From Alphaproteobacteria bacterium (GTDB taxonomy: Bacteria > Pseudomonadota > Alphaproteobacteria > UBA8366): a stretch of DNA of 64,000 nt. Location of the stretch: positions 62,001 to 126,000 of the forward strand of contig JAJFJD010000046.1 in the NCBI GenBank assembly GCA_021774335.1, read 5' to 3'. Below, piece by piece: positions 53,235-63,164 of the stretch. The position numbers and the translations under genes are program-made. The notes under the pieces are model-generated. The model saw only the letters and a list, made by a program, of their open reading frames with translations, was not told the DNA's origin and made no database searches. The first letter of the stretch is position 1, and each line of letters starts with the position of its first letter.

Positions 53235-54544
53235 GAGCCTGCCTCCCCGAACGCCGCCATGTAGCGCCGCGACAACTGCTTGCCTTCTTCGACCGCGGGC
53301 TGGTCGAACGGATCGACGCCCAGCAGATGCGCGGCAATGATCGTTTCCAGCATAAAATGCATCATCAACGCGCCGAGCGTGCTTTCGTCCACGGCATCAA
53401 GGCGAAGCACCCGGACGGGCCGCCCCCGCGCGACCAGCGTTTCGGCGGTGGCGCGCTGGCACGAATCCAACAGATCACCCATATGACGCCCGCGCATCCA
53501 GCCGAGCGAGTCATCATCGAACAGAGCGGTATCGATGACCGGGCCGACGCCGGCATTGGGTCCCATCACCACGGTGAAGAACTTGTCGGCCGGACCGTCG
53601 AGATAAAGCTGTAGCTGGCTATGCTGATCCACGGTGCCCATGGCGCGCAACGGCGTTGTGCCTTCGCCGTTCTTGCCGAGACTCTCCGCCCAAAGCTGCC
53701 GGTACCACAGGGCGAAAGGGGCCAGCCGGTCGACATACGGAAACAGCACCGACATCGCAGCACCGCGATCTTTCGCCAGTCCTACGGCTATCGCCGCCCC
53801 GGCGGCCGGCGGAACGGCGGCGGGGTTGGCCTCCGTCAACATCGTCTGCAGAACCTCGTCTGCGCCCTGCCGAATGGCCGCGGCATCGAGCCCCGCAATC
53901 ATCGCCGGCAGCAAACCGACCAGCGACAAGACCGAGAACCGGCCGCCGACCCCTGGATCGTGATCCAATGTGGGCAAGTCGAATTGCGCGGCGAGGCGGC
54001 GCAACACGCTATCGCCCGGCTCGACGATGGCCGTCGCGTGCTTCGTCAGCGAGTCTCGTCCCACCGCCCCGGCGAGCCAGTTGAAGATACAGAAAAGCTG
54101 GGTCAGCGTTTCCGCCGTGCCGCCGGATTTGGAGACCGCCACGACGCCGGTGCGCGCCGGGTCCAGCGTGCCCATCAATCCGTCGAAGCTGTGCGGATCC
54201 ACATTCTCCATGAAATGGAGCCGTGGCTTGGCTTGCGCCAGGACAGCGTCCGGTCCCGCCAGGGCGCAGAGGCTGCGGCCGCCGAGACTGGACCCGCCGG
54301 TGCCCAACACAAGGACATCATCGAAATCTTGCCGGTAGCGCGCCGCGACCTCGGCCAGCGCCGGAAGGTCATCGGTTCGGCCCGGCAGATGCAGCAACGG
54401 CAGAGACCCGTCCGCGTGGCGGGTTCGCAAATCGGCAAGCGCGCCCGCGGTTTCCTTCAATAGGGATTGAAACCGTTCGCGCAGCAAGCCGCCGTCGCCG
54501 ACCGCTTCGGCAATACAATTTTCTATGTCGTGGCTATACAGCAT
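53231..54544 (-). CDS. pgi: Glucose-6-phosphate isomerase
   Basis: 437-residue isomerase of glucose 6-phosphate and fructose 6-phosphate, of the shorter bacterial type. Motifs are [29 protein letters not shown] (phosphate loop), [34 protein letters not shown] with the catalytic Glu, and [14 protein letters not shown] with the catalytic His; [14 protein letters not shown] near the end carries the final Lys. It is coupled to mutL by GTGA and separated from the upstream M16 gene by 135 bases. Confidence 0.95.
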   Translation of the reverse strand: MLYSHDIENCIAEAVGDGGLLRERFQSLLKETAGALADLRTRHADGSLPLLHLPGRTDDLPALAEVAARYRQDFDDVLVLGTGGSSLGGRSLCALAGPDAVLAQAKPRLHFMENVDPHSFDGLMGTLDPARTGVVAVSKSGGTAETLTQLFCIFNWLAGAVGRDSLTKHATAIVEPGDSVLRRLAAQFDLPTLDHDPGVGGRFSVLSLVGLLPAMIAGLDAAAIRQGADEVLQTMLTEANPAAVPPAAGAAIAVGLAKDRGAAMSVLFPYVDRLAPFALWYRQLWAESLGKNGEGTTPLRAMGTVDQHSQLQLYLDGPADKFFTVVMGPNAGVGPVIDTALFDDDSLGWMRGRHMGDLLDSCQRATAETLVARGRPVRVLRLDAVDESTLGALMMHFMLETIIAAHLLGVDPFDQPAVEEGKQLSRRYMAAFGEAGS

Positions 54545-54679
54545 GACCGGTCAGCGCGGATAGTGCCCGCCGCCGCGCGCCCGCGCAACGGTCGGGGCAA
54601 AACGCCATGTATCCAAGCCGCTTACCCGCACCGACACACCGTCGCATCGCCCGATCATCGCGACTCGGCACGCGTTCCG

Positions 54680-56047
54680 TCAGCTATCGATCTCCGGCGC
54701 CTTGCTGGTTGACTTCAGCCCCTCCGGCTTGCCAACAACGGTTACCGTGAGCTTGTCGACGTCGAGTATCCGTTTCGCGAGACGGTCGATATCCTGCCGC
54801 GTCACGCTGTCTATCAGCCCTGCCCGGTGGTTGAGGTAGTCGATCCCCAACGCATGGAACTGCATGGACACAAGGATCGACGAAATCCGATCACTGCTGG
54901 TGAAACGCAACGGGAAGGAGCCGTTCAAATAGAGCTTTGCGTTCTTTAGTTCTTCGTCCGATACGCCGGTCTCGCGCATCCGCCGAATCTGCGCCCGGAT
55001 CAGGTCAACCGACTGCGCCATCCCCGCATTCGCGGTCGACACGCCGCCCATCCAGTACGGCGCGCCCTCGCGCGGGCTGAGATAGCTGTAAACCGAATAG
55101 GCGAGGCCACGCTTCTCGCGCACCTCGTCATAGAGCCAAGAACTGAACGACCCACCGCCGAGGATATGGTTCATCACATAGGCGGTGTAGTACTCGGGAT
55201 CGCGGCGCGGCAGGCCGGGCAAGCCGAAGACCGCCACGCTCTGCGGCACCTGCCGTTCGACAACGAAGGTCGCGCCCTGGGCGGCGGGCAAGGCCTTCGC
55301 AGTTGGCTGGCGCTCGGCCTTTGCCGGAAGGTCGCCGAAGGCCCGGTCCAGCAGCACGCCGAGGTCGGCAGGCGAAATGTCACCCGACACGCCGATCAGC
55401 AACTGGTCGCGCGCGAAATGGCGTTTCGCGAATTCCCGCATATCGGCGACCTTGATCGCGCCGATCGTGGATTCAGTCCCGCTGACCGGCCGGCCATAGG
55501 GATGGTTGGGAAAGACGGCGCGTTGCCAGATGCGCCGTGCGATATATCCCGGCCGCGTCGACCGGCGCTTGAGCGACGCCAAAATTTCACCGCGGATGCG
55601 CTGCACCGGCGCGGCGTCGAAGCGCGGTTTGGTCATCGCCAGCCGCAGCAGTCGAACCGCTTCGTCGCGGTTGCGATTGAGCGTCTTCAGGCTGCCGCTA
55701 AAGCTGTCATAGCCCGCATTGAATCCGAGCTGGATCGACAGGTTTTGCAGTCGGCCCTGGAAGGCCTGGCTGTCCAGGTCGCCCGCACCTTCGTCGAGCA
55801 GCGACGCCGTCATGCTGGCCAAACCGCCCTTACCGCTCGGGTCACTGGCCGCGCCGCCCCGGAACAGGAATTCGATGGCGATCAGCGGCACGGAGGTATC
55901 GTGTACGAACCACGCCTCGATACCGCCAGGGCTGACCACTTTCTGCACATCCACCGCGCGGGCGGCATGGGTCCATCCAACGGTCAGCAGAACAACAAGC
56001 AGGACCGCCCGGCCGGCGAAACGATTGTTTTGATTCTTTCCGAACAT
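54680..56047 (-). CDS. M16 family peptidase-like protein, non-catalytic partner
   Basis: 455-residue exported M16B protein (signal to about AARA-V). The fold is clear: LFRGGAASDPSGKGGLASMTASLLDEGAG, a central LLIGVSGDISPADLGVLLDRAFGDLP and the C-terminal VLGGGSFSSWLYDEVREKRGLAYSV. The zinc motif HxxEH is absent (position reads ASMTASLLDEG), so it cannot catalyse alone. It keeps the Gly-rich and Arg/Tyr substrate-binding region of non-catalytic subunits, as in the mitochondrial processing peptidase alpha subunit and two-subunit bacterial M16B enzymes. The catalytic partner gene ends 10 bases upstream. Confidence 0.9.
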   Translation of the reverse strand: MFGKNQNNRFAGRAVLLVVLLTVGWTHAARAVDVQKVVSPGGIEAWFVHDTSVPLIAIEFLFRGGAASDPSGKGGLASMTASLLDEGAGDLDSQAFQGRLQNLSIQLGFNAGYDSFSGSLKTLNRNRDEAVRLLRLAMTKPRFDAAPVQRIRGEILASLKRRSTRPGYIARRIWQRAVFPNHPYGRPVSGTESTIGAIKVADMREFAKRHFARDQLLIGVSGDISPADLGVLLDRAFGDLPAKAERQPTAKALPAAQGATFVVERQVPQSVAVFGLPGLPRRDPEYYTAYVMNHILGGGSFSSWLYDEVREKRGLAYSVYSYLSPREGAPYWMGGVSTANAGMAQSVDLIRAQIRRMRETGVSDEELKNAKLYLNGSFPLRFTSSDRISSILVSMQFHALGIDYLNHRAGLIDSVTRQDIDRLAKRILDVDKLTVTVVGKPEGLKSTSKAPEIDS

Positions 56048-56057
56048 GGGTTGTCCC

Positions 56058-57401
56058 TCAGCTTGTTTTTTCTGGCAGAAGCACGGCGGTAACAGTGCCG
56101 GTCTGGCTAAACACCGCCTTGGCCGCGGCGTTTACCGTATCGACCGTGACCGCGCCGATCTGCTCCGGCCAGTTCTCGACCTGCTCGATCGTCATGCCGA
56201 CCATCAAGGCACTGCCGATGATGCGCGCCGGTCCACTGACCGAATCCCGCGCGAAGATCGCCGCGTCTTGGAGCCGTTGCACCGCGTCCTTCACCTCTTG
56301 CGCGGTCACGCCGTCCTTGAGCAGGCGGGCGATCTCTTTCTCGGCCAGCGCTTCCACGTCTTCCAGTTTCTGACCGGGTCGCGGCGAGCCGTACAGCGAG
56401 AACTGTCCCGGGCCGCGCGCATCGGCGTCATACCAGGCCCCGGCGGAGGCGGCGACTTTTTCTTCAACCGCCAATGTCTTGTAGAGCCGGCTCGTCGACC
56501 CGCCGCCGAGAATCTGGGCCAGGACCTGCAGAGCGTAAGTATGCTCCGCCGGTCCGGTCGCGTAGCTTGGCGCCAGATAGCGACGCGACCAAGTCGGCTG
56601 CCGCACCTGTTTATGCTTATAGGTAACGCGGCGATCCGCGCTTTGCGGCGGCTCACGCCATTCCGGCCGTTTCGGCAGCGCGCGCGCTGGAATCACACCG
56701 TAGTATTTCTCGGCAAGCGGCCGCACGGAATCGACCGTCACGTCACCGGAAACCACCAGCACTGCATTGTTGGGCGCGTACCATGCCCGGTAGAAGGTCA
56801 GCAGGTCCTCGCGGGTCAGGGCGTTGACCTCATGATCCCAGCCGATGATGGGAATCCGGTACGGGTGGTTCATATATTGCGCCGCGTCGGCCTGCTCGTT
56901 CAGCTTGCCGGACGGATTGTTTTCGATACGGCTGCGCCGCTCTTCGGCGACGACTTTGCGCTCCGGCTCGATCGCCTCGTTCGACAGCACCAGATTGGTC
57001 ATCCGGTCCGCCTCGATCTTCATCATCTCTTCGAGACGGTCCGACGCGACCGACTGGTAATAGCCGGTATAGTCCTGCGACGTGAAGGCGTTTTCCTGAC
57101 CGCCATTCCGCGCGACGGTTGCCGAAAATTCTCCGGGTTTGAGCGTCTTGGTGCCTTTGAACATAAGATGTTCGAGATAATGGGCGATCCCGGACTTGCC
57201 GGGCGGCTCATCCATCGCACCGACCTTGTAATAGATCATATGCGTCACGACCGGGGCGCGGTGATTTGAAATGACCACGACCTGCAGGCCGTTCTTCAAC
57301 GTAAAGCTTTTGGGATTGAATACGGCGGCGTGGCCCGGCAGAGAAAATGCCAGTATCGCCATCGCCGCAACGAACCATAGGGGAAATGTCTTAATGCGCA
57401 T
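56058..57401 (-). CDS. M16 family zinc peptidase, catalytic subunit
   Basis: 447-residue periplasmic zinc peptidase with signal peptide (to about GHA-A, residue 25-26). The inverted zinc motif HYLEH has His74, Glu77 and His78 in SGIAHYLEHLMFKGT; the third ligand is a Glu in the EAIEPERKVVAEER helix. LVVSGDVTVDSVRPLAEKYYG and QILGGGSTSRLYKTL are the usual later blocks. With the downstream non-catalytic protein it probably forms a heterodimer that breaks down exported peptides. A 16-base palindrome lies 82-97 bases upstream. Confidence 0.92.
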   Translation of the reverse strand: MRIKTFPLWFVAAMAILAFSLPGHAAVFNPKSFTLKNGLQVVVISNHRAPVVTHMIYYKVGAMDEPPGKSGIAHYLEHLMFKGTKTLKPGEFSATVARNGGQENAFTSQDYTGYYQSVASDRLEEMMKIEADRMTNLVLSNEAIEPERKVVAEERRSRIENNPSGKLNEQADAAQYMNHPYRIPIIGWDHEVNALTREDLLTFYRAWYAPNNAVLVVSGDVTVDSVRPLAEKYYGVIPARALPKRPEWREPPQSADRRVTYKHKQVRQPTWSRRYLAPSYATGPAEHTYALQVLAQILGGGSTSRLYKTLAVEEKVAASAGAWYDADARGPGQFSLYGSPRPGQKLEDVEALAEKEIARLLKDGVTAQEVKDAVQRLQDAAIFARDSVSGPARIIGSALMVGMTIEQVENWPEQIGAVTVDTVNAAAKAVFSQTGTVTAVLLPEKTS

Positions 57402-57482
57402 CGTCCATCCTATTCAGCGGTCAACGCCAGGCAGCATATATGCGGCCGCCACCCTACCAAAGCAATAGGGCGCTAAAACGGT

Positions 57483-57498
57483 ATAACGATGTCGTTAT
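57483..57498. promoter_or_regulatory. Palindrome upstream of the M16 gene pair
   Basis: ATAACGA-TG-TCGTTAT is a perfect 7-bp inverted repeat with a 2-base centre inside an AT-rich tract between the DUF3035 gene and the M16 pair. It may be an operator at an internal promoter; no regulator is known. Confidence 0.4.
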
Positions 57499-57529
57499 TA
57501 TTTTGTTTACAAAGGTTACTTCGCCGAAA

Positions 57530-58096
57530 TTACTTTGGCGATGCGCCCTTTTTATCTTTGGTCGGCACCGGTGGCTCGCCCAAGGCCGATTTACGGTTCA
57601 ACCGCTCGGCTTCCTTCTTGGCATCGACCACTTCATTGACTTTTGACGTGGTGCGCCAGAAGACCAGTTTGTCGACGATCGACTCATCTTCGGTGACCCG
57701 GCCGCTTTCCCGGTTCACCAGGACGCGGATATCGGGATCCACATTGCTGGCGCCTGCAAGCTTGAGCAATTCCTGCTCGCCCGTCGACGGGCCGTTTTGG
57801 ATTTGAACGTTGATTCCATTGCCACTTTGGGCATTTACCGCCTGACCGGTGGCACTTTGCGACGTTCTGGTCAGCAACCGCGATCGCGCTTGATCGCGGG
57901 GTGTGACCTCGTTCGGACGCTCTGCACCGGTGCGCGGCGGCCGCAACGAATAGTCCGGCGGCTGACTCAACGGCGCGCGAGATACCACGCCGAACTCGTC
58001 CGGGCCGGCCCGGCGAGTGCTGTCAAACAGAACGCAGCCCGACAGCATTACCGCCGCCACTGCCATAGTTCCGATTTTCAAGACACCACGTTCCAC
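57530..58096 (-). CDS. DUF3035 lipoprotein
   Basis: 188-residue lipoprotein with lipobox LSGC (lipidated Cys21). The conserved DUF3035 start of the mature protein, AGPDEFGVVSRAPLSQPPDYSLRPP, is followed by a disordered Ser/Gln/Asn-rich stretch and a C-terminal helix pair DKLVFWRTTSKVNEVVDAKKEAERLNRK. Function unknown; the family is nearly confined to alphaproteobacteria and sits between lspA and M16 genes there. The GTG start has GGAG 7 bases upstream. Confidence 0.88.
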   Translation of the reverse strand: MERGVLKIGTMAVAAVMLSGCVLFDSTRRAGPDEFGVVSRAPLSQPPDYSLRPPRTGAERPNEVTPRDQARSRLLTRTSQSATGQAVNAQSGNGINVQIQNGPSTGEQELLKLAGASNVDPDIRVLVNRESGRVTEDESIVDKLVFWRTTSKVNEVVDAKKEAERLNRKSALGEPPVPTKDKKGASPK

Positions 58097-58128
58097 GTCA
58101 CGCTCCCGATACTAATTTAAGTCCTGTT

Positions 58129-58608
58129 TTAAACGGATTTCTGCCGATTTTCAAACAACCCGTCGTAAAGAATTAGGGCTACTCCGACGAAAATGGACGA
58201 ATCGGCGACATTGAACGCCGGCCAGTGGTAGCCGAAAGCGTGAAAATCCAGGAAATCGACCACGGCCTGGTGCCAAATCCGGTCAATCACATTGCCGACC
58301 GCGCCACCAAGCACAAAGCCCAACCCGGCCGCCAACACCCGATTTTCCGCCTTCCGAAGCCAAATCACCAGGAAAACCGAGATCACGATCGCCAGCCCGG
58401 ACAGGATATAGGGCATCCATTCAGCACTCGAGGCGAACAGCCCAAAGCTGACGCCCCGATTCCAGACCAGGACGAGATTGAAAAAATCCGTTACCGGCAC
58501 AACCCTTGGATTGTCGAGAAATTCAGCGAGAACCCACCATTTGGTGACTTGATCGGCGGCAACGATGACGCTGGCGATGAGAAGTCCCAGCCGCAGCATC
58601 GCGCTCAC
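58129..58608 (-). CDS. lspA: Lipoprotein signal peptidase (SPase II)
   Basis: 159-residue inner-membrane aspartyl protease removing signal peptides from prolipoproteins. Four helices; conserved blocks [38 protein letters not shown] (catalytic Asp) and [16 protein letters not shown] (second catalytic Asp). I use the GTG at 58608, overlapping the ileS stop as GTGA like other pairs here; the Met at 58599 is an alternative. The lipoproteins in this window (MFP, DUF3035, 35480 and 36206 genes) would be its substrates. Confidence 0.94.
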   Translation of the reverse strand: MSAMLRLGLLIASVIVAADQVTKWWVLAEFLDNPRVVPVTDFFNLVLVWNRGVSFGLFASSAEWMPYILSGLAIVISVFLVIWLRKAENRVLAAGLGFVLGGAVGNVIDRIWHQAVVDFLDFHAFGYHWPAFNVADSSIFVGVALILYDGLFENRQKSV

Positions 58609-61442
58609 GCGGCCACGCGGCTGGACCGGACGGCGTCGGCGCAGCGGTTGCAGGTTTCGGGAATATCGGCCTGGCTGCCAACCTCGGGCAGGACCTTCCA
58701 GCAGCGGGCGCATTTCTCGCCGTCCGCTGACTTCGGCACGACTGCGACGCCGTTTACCTCGGACAGCGTGAACGCACCCGCCGGCGCCGCGTCGGCATGA
58801 ATTACGGCATCCGAGGTGATGGCGATATCCGCAATATCGAGCCCTTCGATCGCCGCGCGGAAGTCATCGGAGAGATAGACATCCGGCGCCGCCAGCAGGC
58901 TTGAGCCGATGCGTTTTTCGGCGCGCTCGATCTCCAACGCACCCAACACGACACGCCGGATGTCGCGCACCTTCTCCCAACGATCGGCCAAGGCGTCATT
59001 GCGCCAGTCGGCCGGAATATCTGGATACACGAGCATGTGCACGCTGCCGTCCTCGTCCGGATTGCGCACAAGCCATGCTTCCTCTGCCGTGAAACACAGG
59101 ATCGGCGCGAACCACGCGGTCAGGCAATCGAACAGCGTTCCCAGCACCGTCTGTGCGGCGCGGCGGCGCGGCGAGTCCGGCGCATCGCAATACAGCGTGT
59201 CCTTGCGGATATCGAAATAGAAAGCCGACAGGTCGATCGCACAGAAATCATGCAAATTCCGGAACATGGCATGGAAGTCGTAGCGCTCGGCACAGTCCCG
59301 GATGATCCGGTCCATGTCCCAGATGCGATGCAGCGCCCACTGTTCCAACTCCGGCATGTCGGCGGGATCGACGCGGTCCGTCCCGTCATAGCCGTTCAGG
59401 TTCCCCAGCAGGTAGCGCAGCGTATTGCGCAGCCGCCGGTAGGCATCCACCTGATGTTTGATGATCTCGGGGCCGATCTTGAGGTCTTCGGAATAGTCGG
59501 ACGCGACGACCCACAGCCGCAGCATCTCCGCGCCATATTGGTCGACGACCTCTTGCGGGCCGACCGAATTGTTGAGCGACTTCGACATCTTGCGGCCGTC
59601 CTCGGCCATCACGAAGCCATGGGTCAGCACCTGGTCATAGGGCGCCCGCCCGCGCGTACCGCATGATTCCAGCAGCGAGGAATGGAACCAGCCGCGATGC
59701 TGGTCCGACCCTTCGAGATAGAGCGACGCCGGCCACGCCAGATCGTCCCGCTGCTCCAGAACGAAGGCATGGGTCGACCCGGAATCGAACCAGACGTCGA
59801 CAACGTCGCGAACCTGCTCATAGTCGTCGGCATTGTAGTCGTTGCCGAGGAAGCGCGATGGATCGCTGTTGAACCAGGCATCGGCGCCTTCCGCCTCGAA
59901 GGCCTCGACGATGCGATCCACGACCTTGGCGTCACGCAACGGTTCGCCTGTCTTCTTCTCGACGAAGACAGGGATCGGCACGCCCCAGGCGCGCTGCCGG
60001 GAGATGCACCAATCCGGGCGCGATTCGATCATCGAATGCAGACGGTTGCGTCCCTGTGATGGGAAAAACTCGGTGTCACCGATCGCGCTGAGCGCCTTGT
60101 CGCGCAAGTCGTTGGTGTCCATCGAGATGAACCACTGCGACGTGTTGCGGAAGATCAACGGCGCCTTGGACCGCCAGGAATGCGGGTAGCTATGTTTCAA
60201 CCGCCCCTTGGCCAGCAGTCCGCCCGCCTCGATCATCGCGCCGATCACCGCCCCGGTGATGTCGCCGGGCTTGCCGTCCGCCGTGTAGACCGTCTTGCCG
60301 GCGAACATCGGGACGTGATCGTAGAACACGCCGTCCTCGCCGACCGTCGCCGGAATCTCCAACCCGTGCTGCGCGCCCAAGACAAAGTCGTCCGCGCCAT
60401 GGCCCGGCGCGATATGCACGAAACCCGTGCCCTGCTCCGTCGTCACGAAATCAGCCGCCATCAACGGCACATCGTGATCGTAGCCTTGCCCGCGGAAGGG
60501 ATGCGCGCAAACCGTGCCGGCAAAATCGGATCCTTTGAGCTTCCCGACGACAGTGTGCCCGGTGATCTTGGCGTCCTGGCACAGATCGGCCAACAGTGCC
60601 TCGGCGACGGCGATCTTCTCGCCGACCTTGGCAAGACTGCCCTCGGCGACCTCGGTGAACTCGATGACCACATAGTCGAAGTCGTCGCCATAGGCGATGC
60701 CGCGGTTGCCCGGCATGGTCCACGGCGTCGTGGTCCAGATCAGCACCGATGCGCCTTCCAGTACCGGTATCGACGCCTGCACCACCGGGAAGCGGATATG
60801 GATCGTCGGCGAGGAGATGTCGTGATACTCGACCTCCGCCTCGGCCAACGCGGTCTTCTCGACGACCGACCACAGCACCGGTTTCGACCCGCGGTAAAGC
60901 CCGCCGTTCAGCAGAAAGGCCCCGATCTCGCGCGCAATCTGCGCTTCCGCGCCATAGGCCATCGTCGTATAGGGATGGTCCCAGTCGCCGAAGACGCCGA
61001 GGCGCTTGAACTCCTCGCGCTGCACGTCGATCCAGTGGGCGGCGAAGTCGCGGCATTCCTGGCGGAATTCGTCCACCGGAACCGCGTCCTTGTCCTGACC
61101 CTTCTCGCGATACTGCTCCTCGATCTTCCATTCGATCGGCAGGCCGTGACAATCCCAGCCGGGCACGTAGTTCGCGTCCTTGCCGAGCATCTGCTGCGAG
61201 CGGTTGACCACGTCTTTCAGGATTTTGTTCAGCGCGTGGCCGATATGCAGGTGACCGTTCGCATAGGGCGGGCCGTCATGCAGGATGAATTTCGGCCGGC
61301 CCTTGGACTGCTCCCGCAGCTTGGTCCACAGGTCGATCTCGTGCCAGCGCGCCAGCAGCTCGGGCTCGCGTTTCGGCAGCCCGGCCTTCATGGGAAAGGC
61401 CGTGCGCGGCAGGTGAATAGTTTCTTTATAATCAACAGTCAT
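58605..61442 (-). CDS. ileS: Isoleucyl-tRNA synthetase
   Basis: 945-residue class Ia synthetase. The HIGH motif is GHLHIGH (63-69), KMSKS is [11 protein letters not shown], the editing CP1 domain lies between, and the C-terminal zinc finger CARCWKVLP...CNRC is complete. That zinc-containing form is the ordinary bacterial type. I use the Met at 61442 ([22 protein letters not shown]), the usual family N-terminus; an ATG 27 bases upstream is possible. Position between ribF and lspA is a classic order. Confidence 0.96.
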   Translation of the reverse strand: MTVDYKETIHLPRTAFPMKAGLPKREPELLARWHEIDLWTKLREQSKGRPKFILHDGPPYANGHLHIGHALNKILKDVVNRSQQMLGKDANYVPGWDCHGLPIEWKIEEQYREKGQDKDAVPVDEFRQECRDFAAHWIDVQREEFKRLGVFGDWDHPYTTMAYGAEAQIAREIGAFLLNGGLYRGSKPVLWSVVEKTALAEAEVEYHDISSPTIHIRFPVVQASIPVLEGASVLIWTTTPWTMPGNRGIAYGDDFDYVVIEFTEVAEGSLAKVGEKIAVAEALLADLCQDAKITGHTVVGKLKGSDFAGTVCAHPFRGQGYDHDVPLMAADFVTTEQGTGFVHIAPGHGADDFVLGAQHGLEIPATVGEDGVFYDHVPMFAGKTVYTADGKPGDITGAVIGAMIEAGGLLAKGRLKHSYPHSWRSKAPLIFRNTSQWFISMDTNDLRDKALSAIGDTEFFPSQGRNRLHSMIESRPDWCISRQRAWGVPIPVFVEKKTGEPLRDAKVVDRIVEAFEAEGADAWFNSDPSRFLGNDYNADDYEQVRDVVDVWFDSGSTHAFVLEQRDDLAWPASLYLEGSDQHRGWFHSSLLESCGTRGRAPYDQVLTHGFVMAEDGRKMSKSLNNSVGPQEVVDQYGAEMLRLWVVASDYSEDLKIGPEIIKHQVDAYRRLRNTLRYLLGNLNGYDGTDRVDPADMPELEQWALHRIWDMDRIIRDCAERYDFHAMFRNLHDFCAIDLSAFYFDIRKDTLYCDAPDSPRRRAAQTVLGTLFDCLTAWFAPILCFTAEEAWLVRNPDEDGSVHMLVYPDIPADWRNDALADRWEKVRDIRRVVLGALEIERAEKRIGSSLLAAPDVYLSDDFRAAIEGLDIADIAITSDAVIHADAAPAGAFTLSEVNGVAVVPKSADGEKCARCWKVLPEVGSQADIPETCNRCADAVRSSRVAA

Positions 61443-61491
61443 GACATCGTTTTCCGATTGGCGCGCCATCCTATACAGCGCGAGGGCCGGG

Positions 61492-62448
61492 TCAAGAAGC
61501 GCCGGCGGCGCGGGTGCGCAAAATTCGGCCGGCCGACGCGCTATCCTCGGCGATTTGCGCCTTCAATGCGTCAAAACTGTCGAATTTTCGTTCGGGGCGG
61601 ATGAACTCGATCATCGCAACCCGCAGGTGTTGTCCGTAAATATCGCCGTCGAAATCGAACAAATGGGATTCCAGCAGCAGCCGCGTACCGTCAACCGTCG
61701 GTCGCGTGCCCAGATTGGCCACGCCGTCATACCACTCGGTCGCCTCGCCGTCACCGACCCCCGCCCGGACGGCATAGACCCCATACGCCGGCCGCTGATA
61801 CTCGCCGAGGACCAGGTTGGCGGTGGGAAAACCGATGGTCCGGCCGCGTTGATCGCCTTGCTCGACCCGTCCGTCGATCTCGAACGGACGCCCAAGCAAT
61901 GCGGCCGCGTGGCCCGGTTTTCCCGCTGCGAGATAGTCTCGGATGCGTGTCGACGAATAAACCTCACCGTCGGCGGATGTGACCGGCTCTATAACGTTGA
62001 CCGTGAACCCGCCGTCGGCAGCCATACTCTTCAGTAAATCGACATCGCCGCGCCGGCCATTCCCAAACCGAAAGTCGTAGCCAACCGTCACATGGCAAGC
62101 ACCGACCCCGTCGACCAGGACGCGCTGCACGAAATCTTCCGCGCCAACTTGCGACATGCGCTCGTTGAAGGCCAAGACCACCAGCGTGTCGACGTTGAGC
62201 GCGGCGAGATGCATCGCCTTGCTGCGAAACGGCGTCAGCCTGAAGGGGGGCTGGTCCGGCGCGAAAAAGCTGCGCGGATGCGGTTCGAAGGTAACAACCG
62301 CAAGCGGCAGGCCACGCGCAGCGGCATCCGCCACCGCGCCGCCGATCACCTCCTGATGGCCCCGGTGTACGCCGTCGAAATTGCCCAGAACGACGGCACC
62401 ACCGCGCACATCCTCGGGGACTCCGTCGTAATGACGTAGAATTCGCAT
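61492..62448 (-). CDS. ribF: Bifunctional riboflavin kinase / FMN adenylyltransferase
   Basis: 318-residue enzyme making FMN and FAD. The N-terminal adenylyltransferase domain has [15 protein letters not shown] and [13 protein letters not shown], with [15 protein letters not shown] joining it to the C-terminal flavokinase domain ([50 protein letters not shown]). It supplies the flavins required by SoxB/SoxA, PyrD and the ferredoxin reductase in this window. First gene of the long minus-strand cluster. Confidence 0.96.
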   Translation of the reverse strand: MRILRHYDGVPEDVRGGAVVLGNFDGVHRGHQEVIGGAVADAAARGLPLAVVTFEPHPRSFFAPDQPPFRLTPFRSKAMHLAALNVDTLVVLAFNERMSQVGAEDFVQRVLVDGVGACHVTVGYDFRFGNGRRGDVDLLKSMAADGGFTVNVIEPVTSADGEVYSSTRIRDYLAAGKPGHAAALLGRPFEIDGRVEQGDQRGRTIGFPTANLVLGEYQRPAYGVYAVRAGVGDGEATEWYDGVANLGTRPTVDGTRLLLESHLFDFDGDIYGQHLRVAMIEFIRPERKFDSFDALKAQIAEDSASAGRILRTRAAGAS

Positions 62449-62552
62449 CGCCTACCACTCGCCGTACCGGCTCCGCCGGCCCCATGCGGGCACAGGTATA
62501 GCGGGCTGGAACGCTTTTGTTTAGTGCTGAAGGCCAGCCGCGACGGGCTGGA

Positions 62553-63029
62553 TCAGGCGGCCTTGCGCTTCTTGAGCCGTGCGCGCGACGGAACCAGCAA
62601 GGTCGAAACGCCTTCGACGACCGGCTCACCGGCCACCGTGCACAGGGATTTGGCCACCGCGCGGCACTTTTCCAAGTTGACGTCGGTAATCGTCACCTCG
62701 GTCTGCACCGTCTCGCCCGGCCGCACCGGCGCGAGAAATTTGACCTCTTGGTTGAGGTAGATACACCCCGGTCCCGGCAACTTGGTGCCTAGGACGGTGG
62801 AAATGAAGACCGCAGTAAGCATGCCATGCGCGATCCGCCCCTTGAACATGGATTCGCGGGCGAATTCCTCGTTCAAATGCAAGGGGTTATTATCACCGGA
62901 TATGCCGGCGAAGATCACGATATCGGTTTCGGTAATCGTCTTTGCATATAAAGCTTTCATCCCGACCGACAGGTCTTCGATGAAATATCCGTGCAAGTGC
63001 GAGTTCGGACCGTCACCATCCACAGCCAT
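62553..63029 (-). CDS. MaoC-like (R)-specific enoyl-CoA hydratase, PhaJ-type
   Basis: 158-residue hot-dog-fold hydratase. The catalytic Asp-x4-His motif is in VIFAGISGDNNPLHLNEEFARES, followed by GRIAHGMLTAVFIS, typical of PhaJ/MaoC. Such enzymes hydrate trans-2-enoyl-CoA to (R)-3-hydroxyacyl-CoA, feeding polyhydroxyalkanoate synthesis from beta-oxidation; a phosphate acetyl/butyryl-type role is an alternative in some fusions, not here. GGAAAG supports the ATG at 63029. Its -10 box is flanked by two TGC-N3-GCA palindromes. Confidence 0.85.
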   Translation of the reverse strand: MAVDGDGPNSHLHGYFIEDLSVGMKALYAKTITETDIVIFAGISGDNNPLHLNEEFARESMFKGRIAHGMLTAVFISTVLGTKLPGPGCIYLNQEVKFLAPVRPGETVQTEVTITDVNLEKCRAVAKSLCTVAGEPVVEGVSTLLVPSRARLKKRKAA

Positions 63030-63071
63030 CTGCGCTTTCCCTTTCCCGGTAAGCCCGCAAGTCATCGATTT

Positions 63072-63099
63072 TGCGGCGCAGCAATTATACTGCGGCGCA
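63072..63099 (-). promoter_or_regulatory. MaoC promoter with paired TGC-N3-GCA sites
   Basis: A perfect TATAAT reads on the minus strand at 63084-63089. It is flanked by TGCGGCGCA at 63072-63080 and 63091-63099, the two starts 19 bases apart. TGC-N3-GCA is the core of the CTGC-N3-GCAG site I recall for PhaR, the polyhydroxybutyrate-sensing repressor of Paracoccus. The -35 is not convincing. A further copy of the word at 63170-63178 falls in the end of the MFS gene. Confidence 0.55.
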
Positions 63100-63164
63100 A
63101 TATAACGAAACGTTAATGCTAGGGCAATCTTGCAGAAATCTTATTTTTGGGGTCCGAAAATGGC

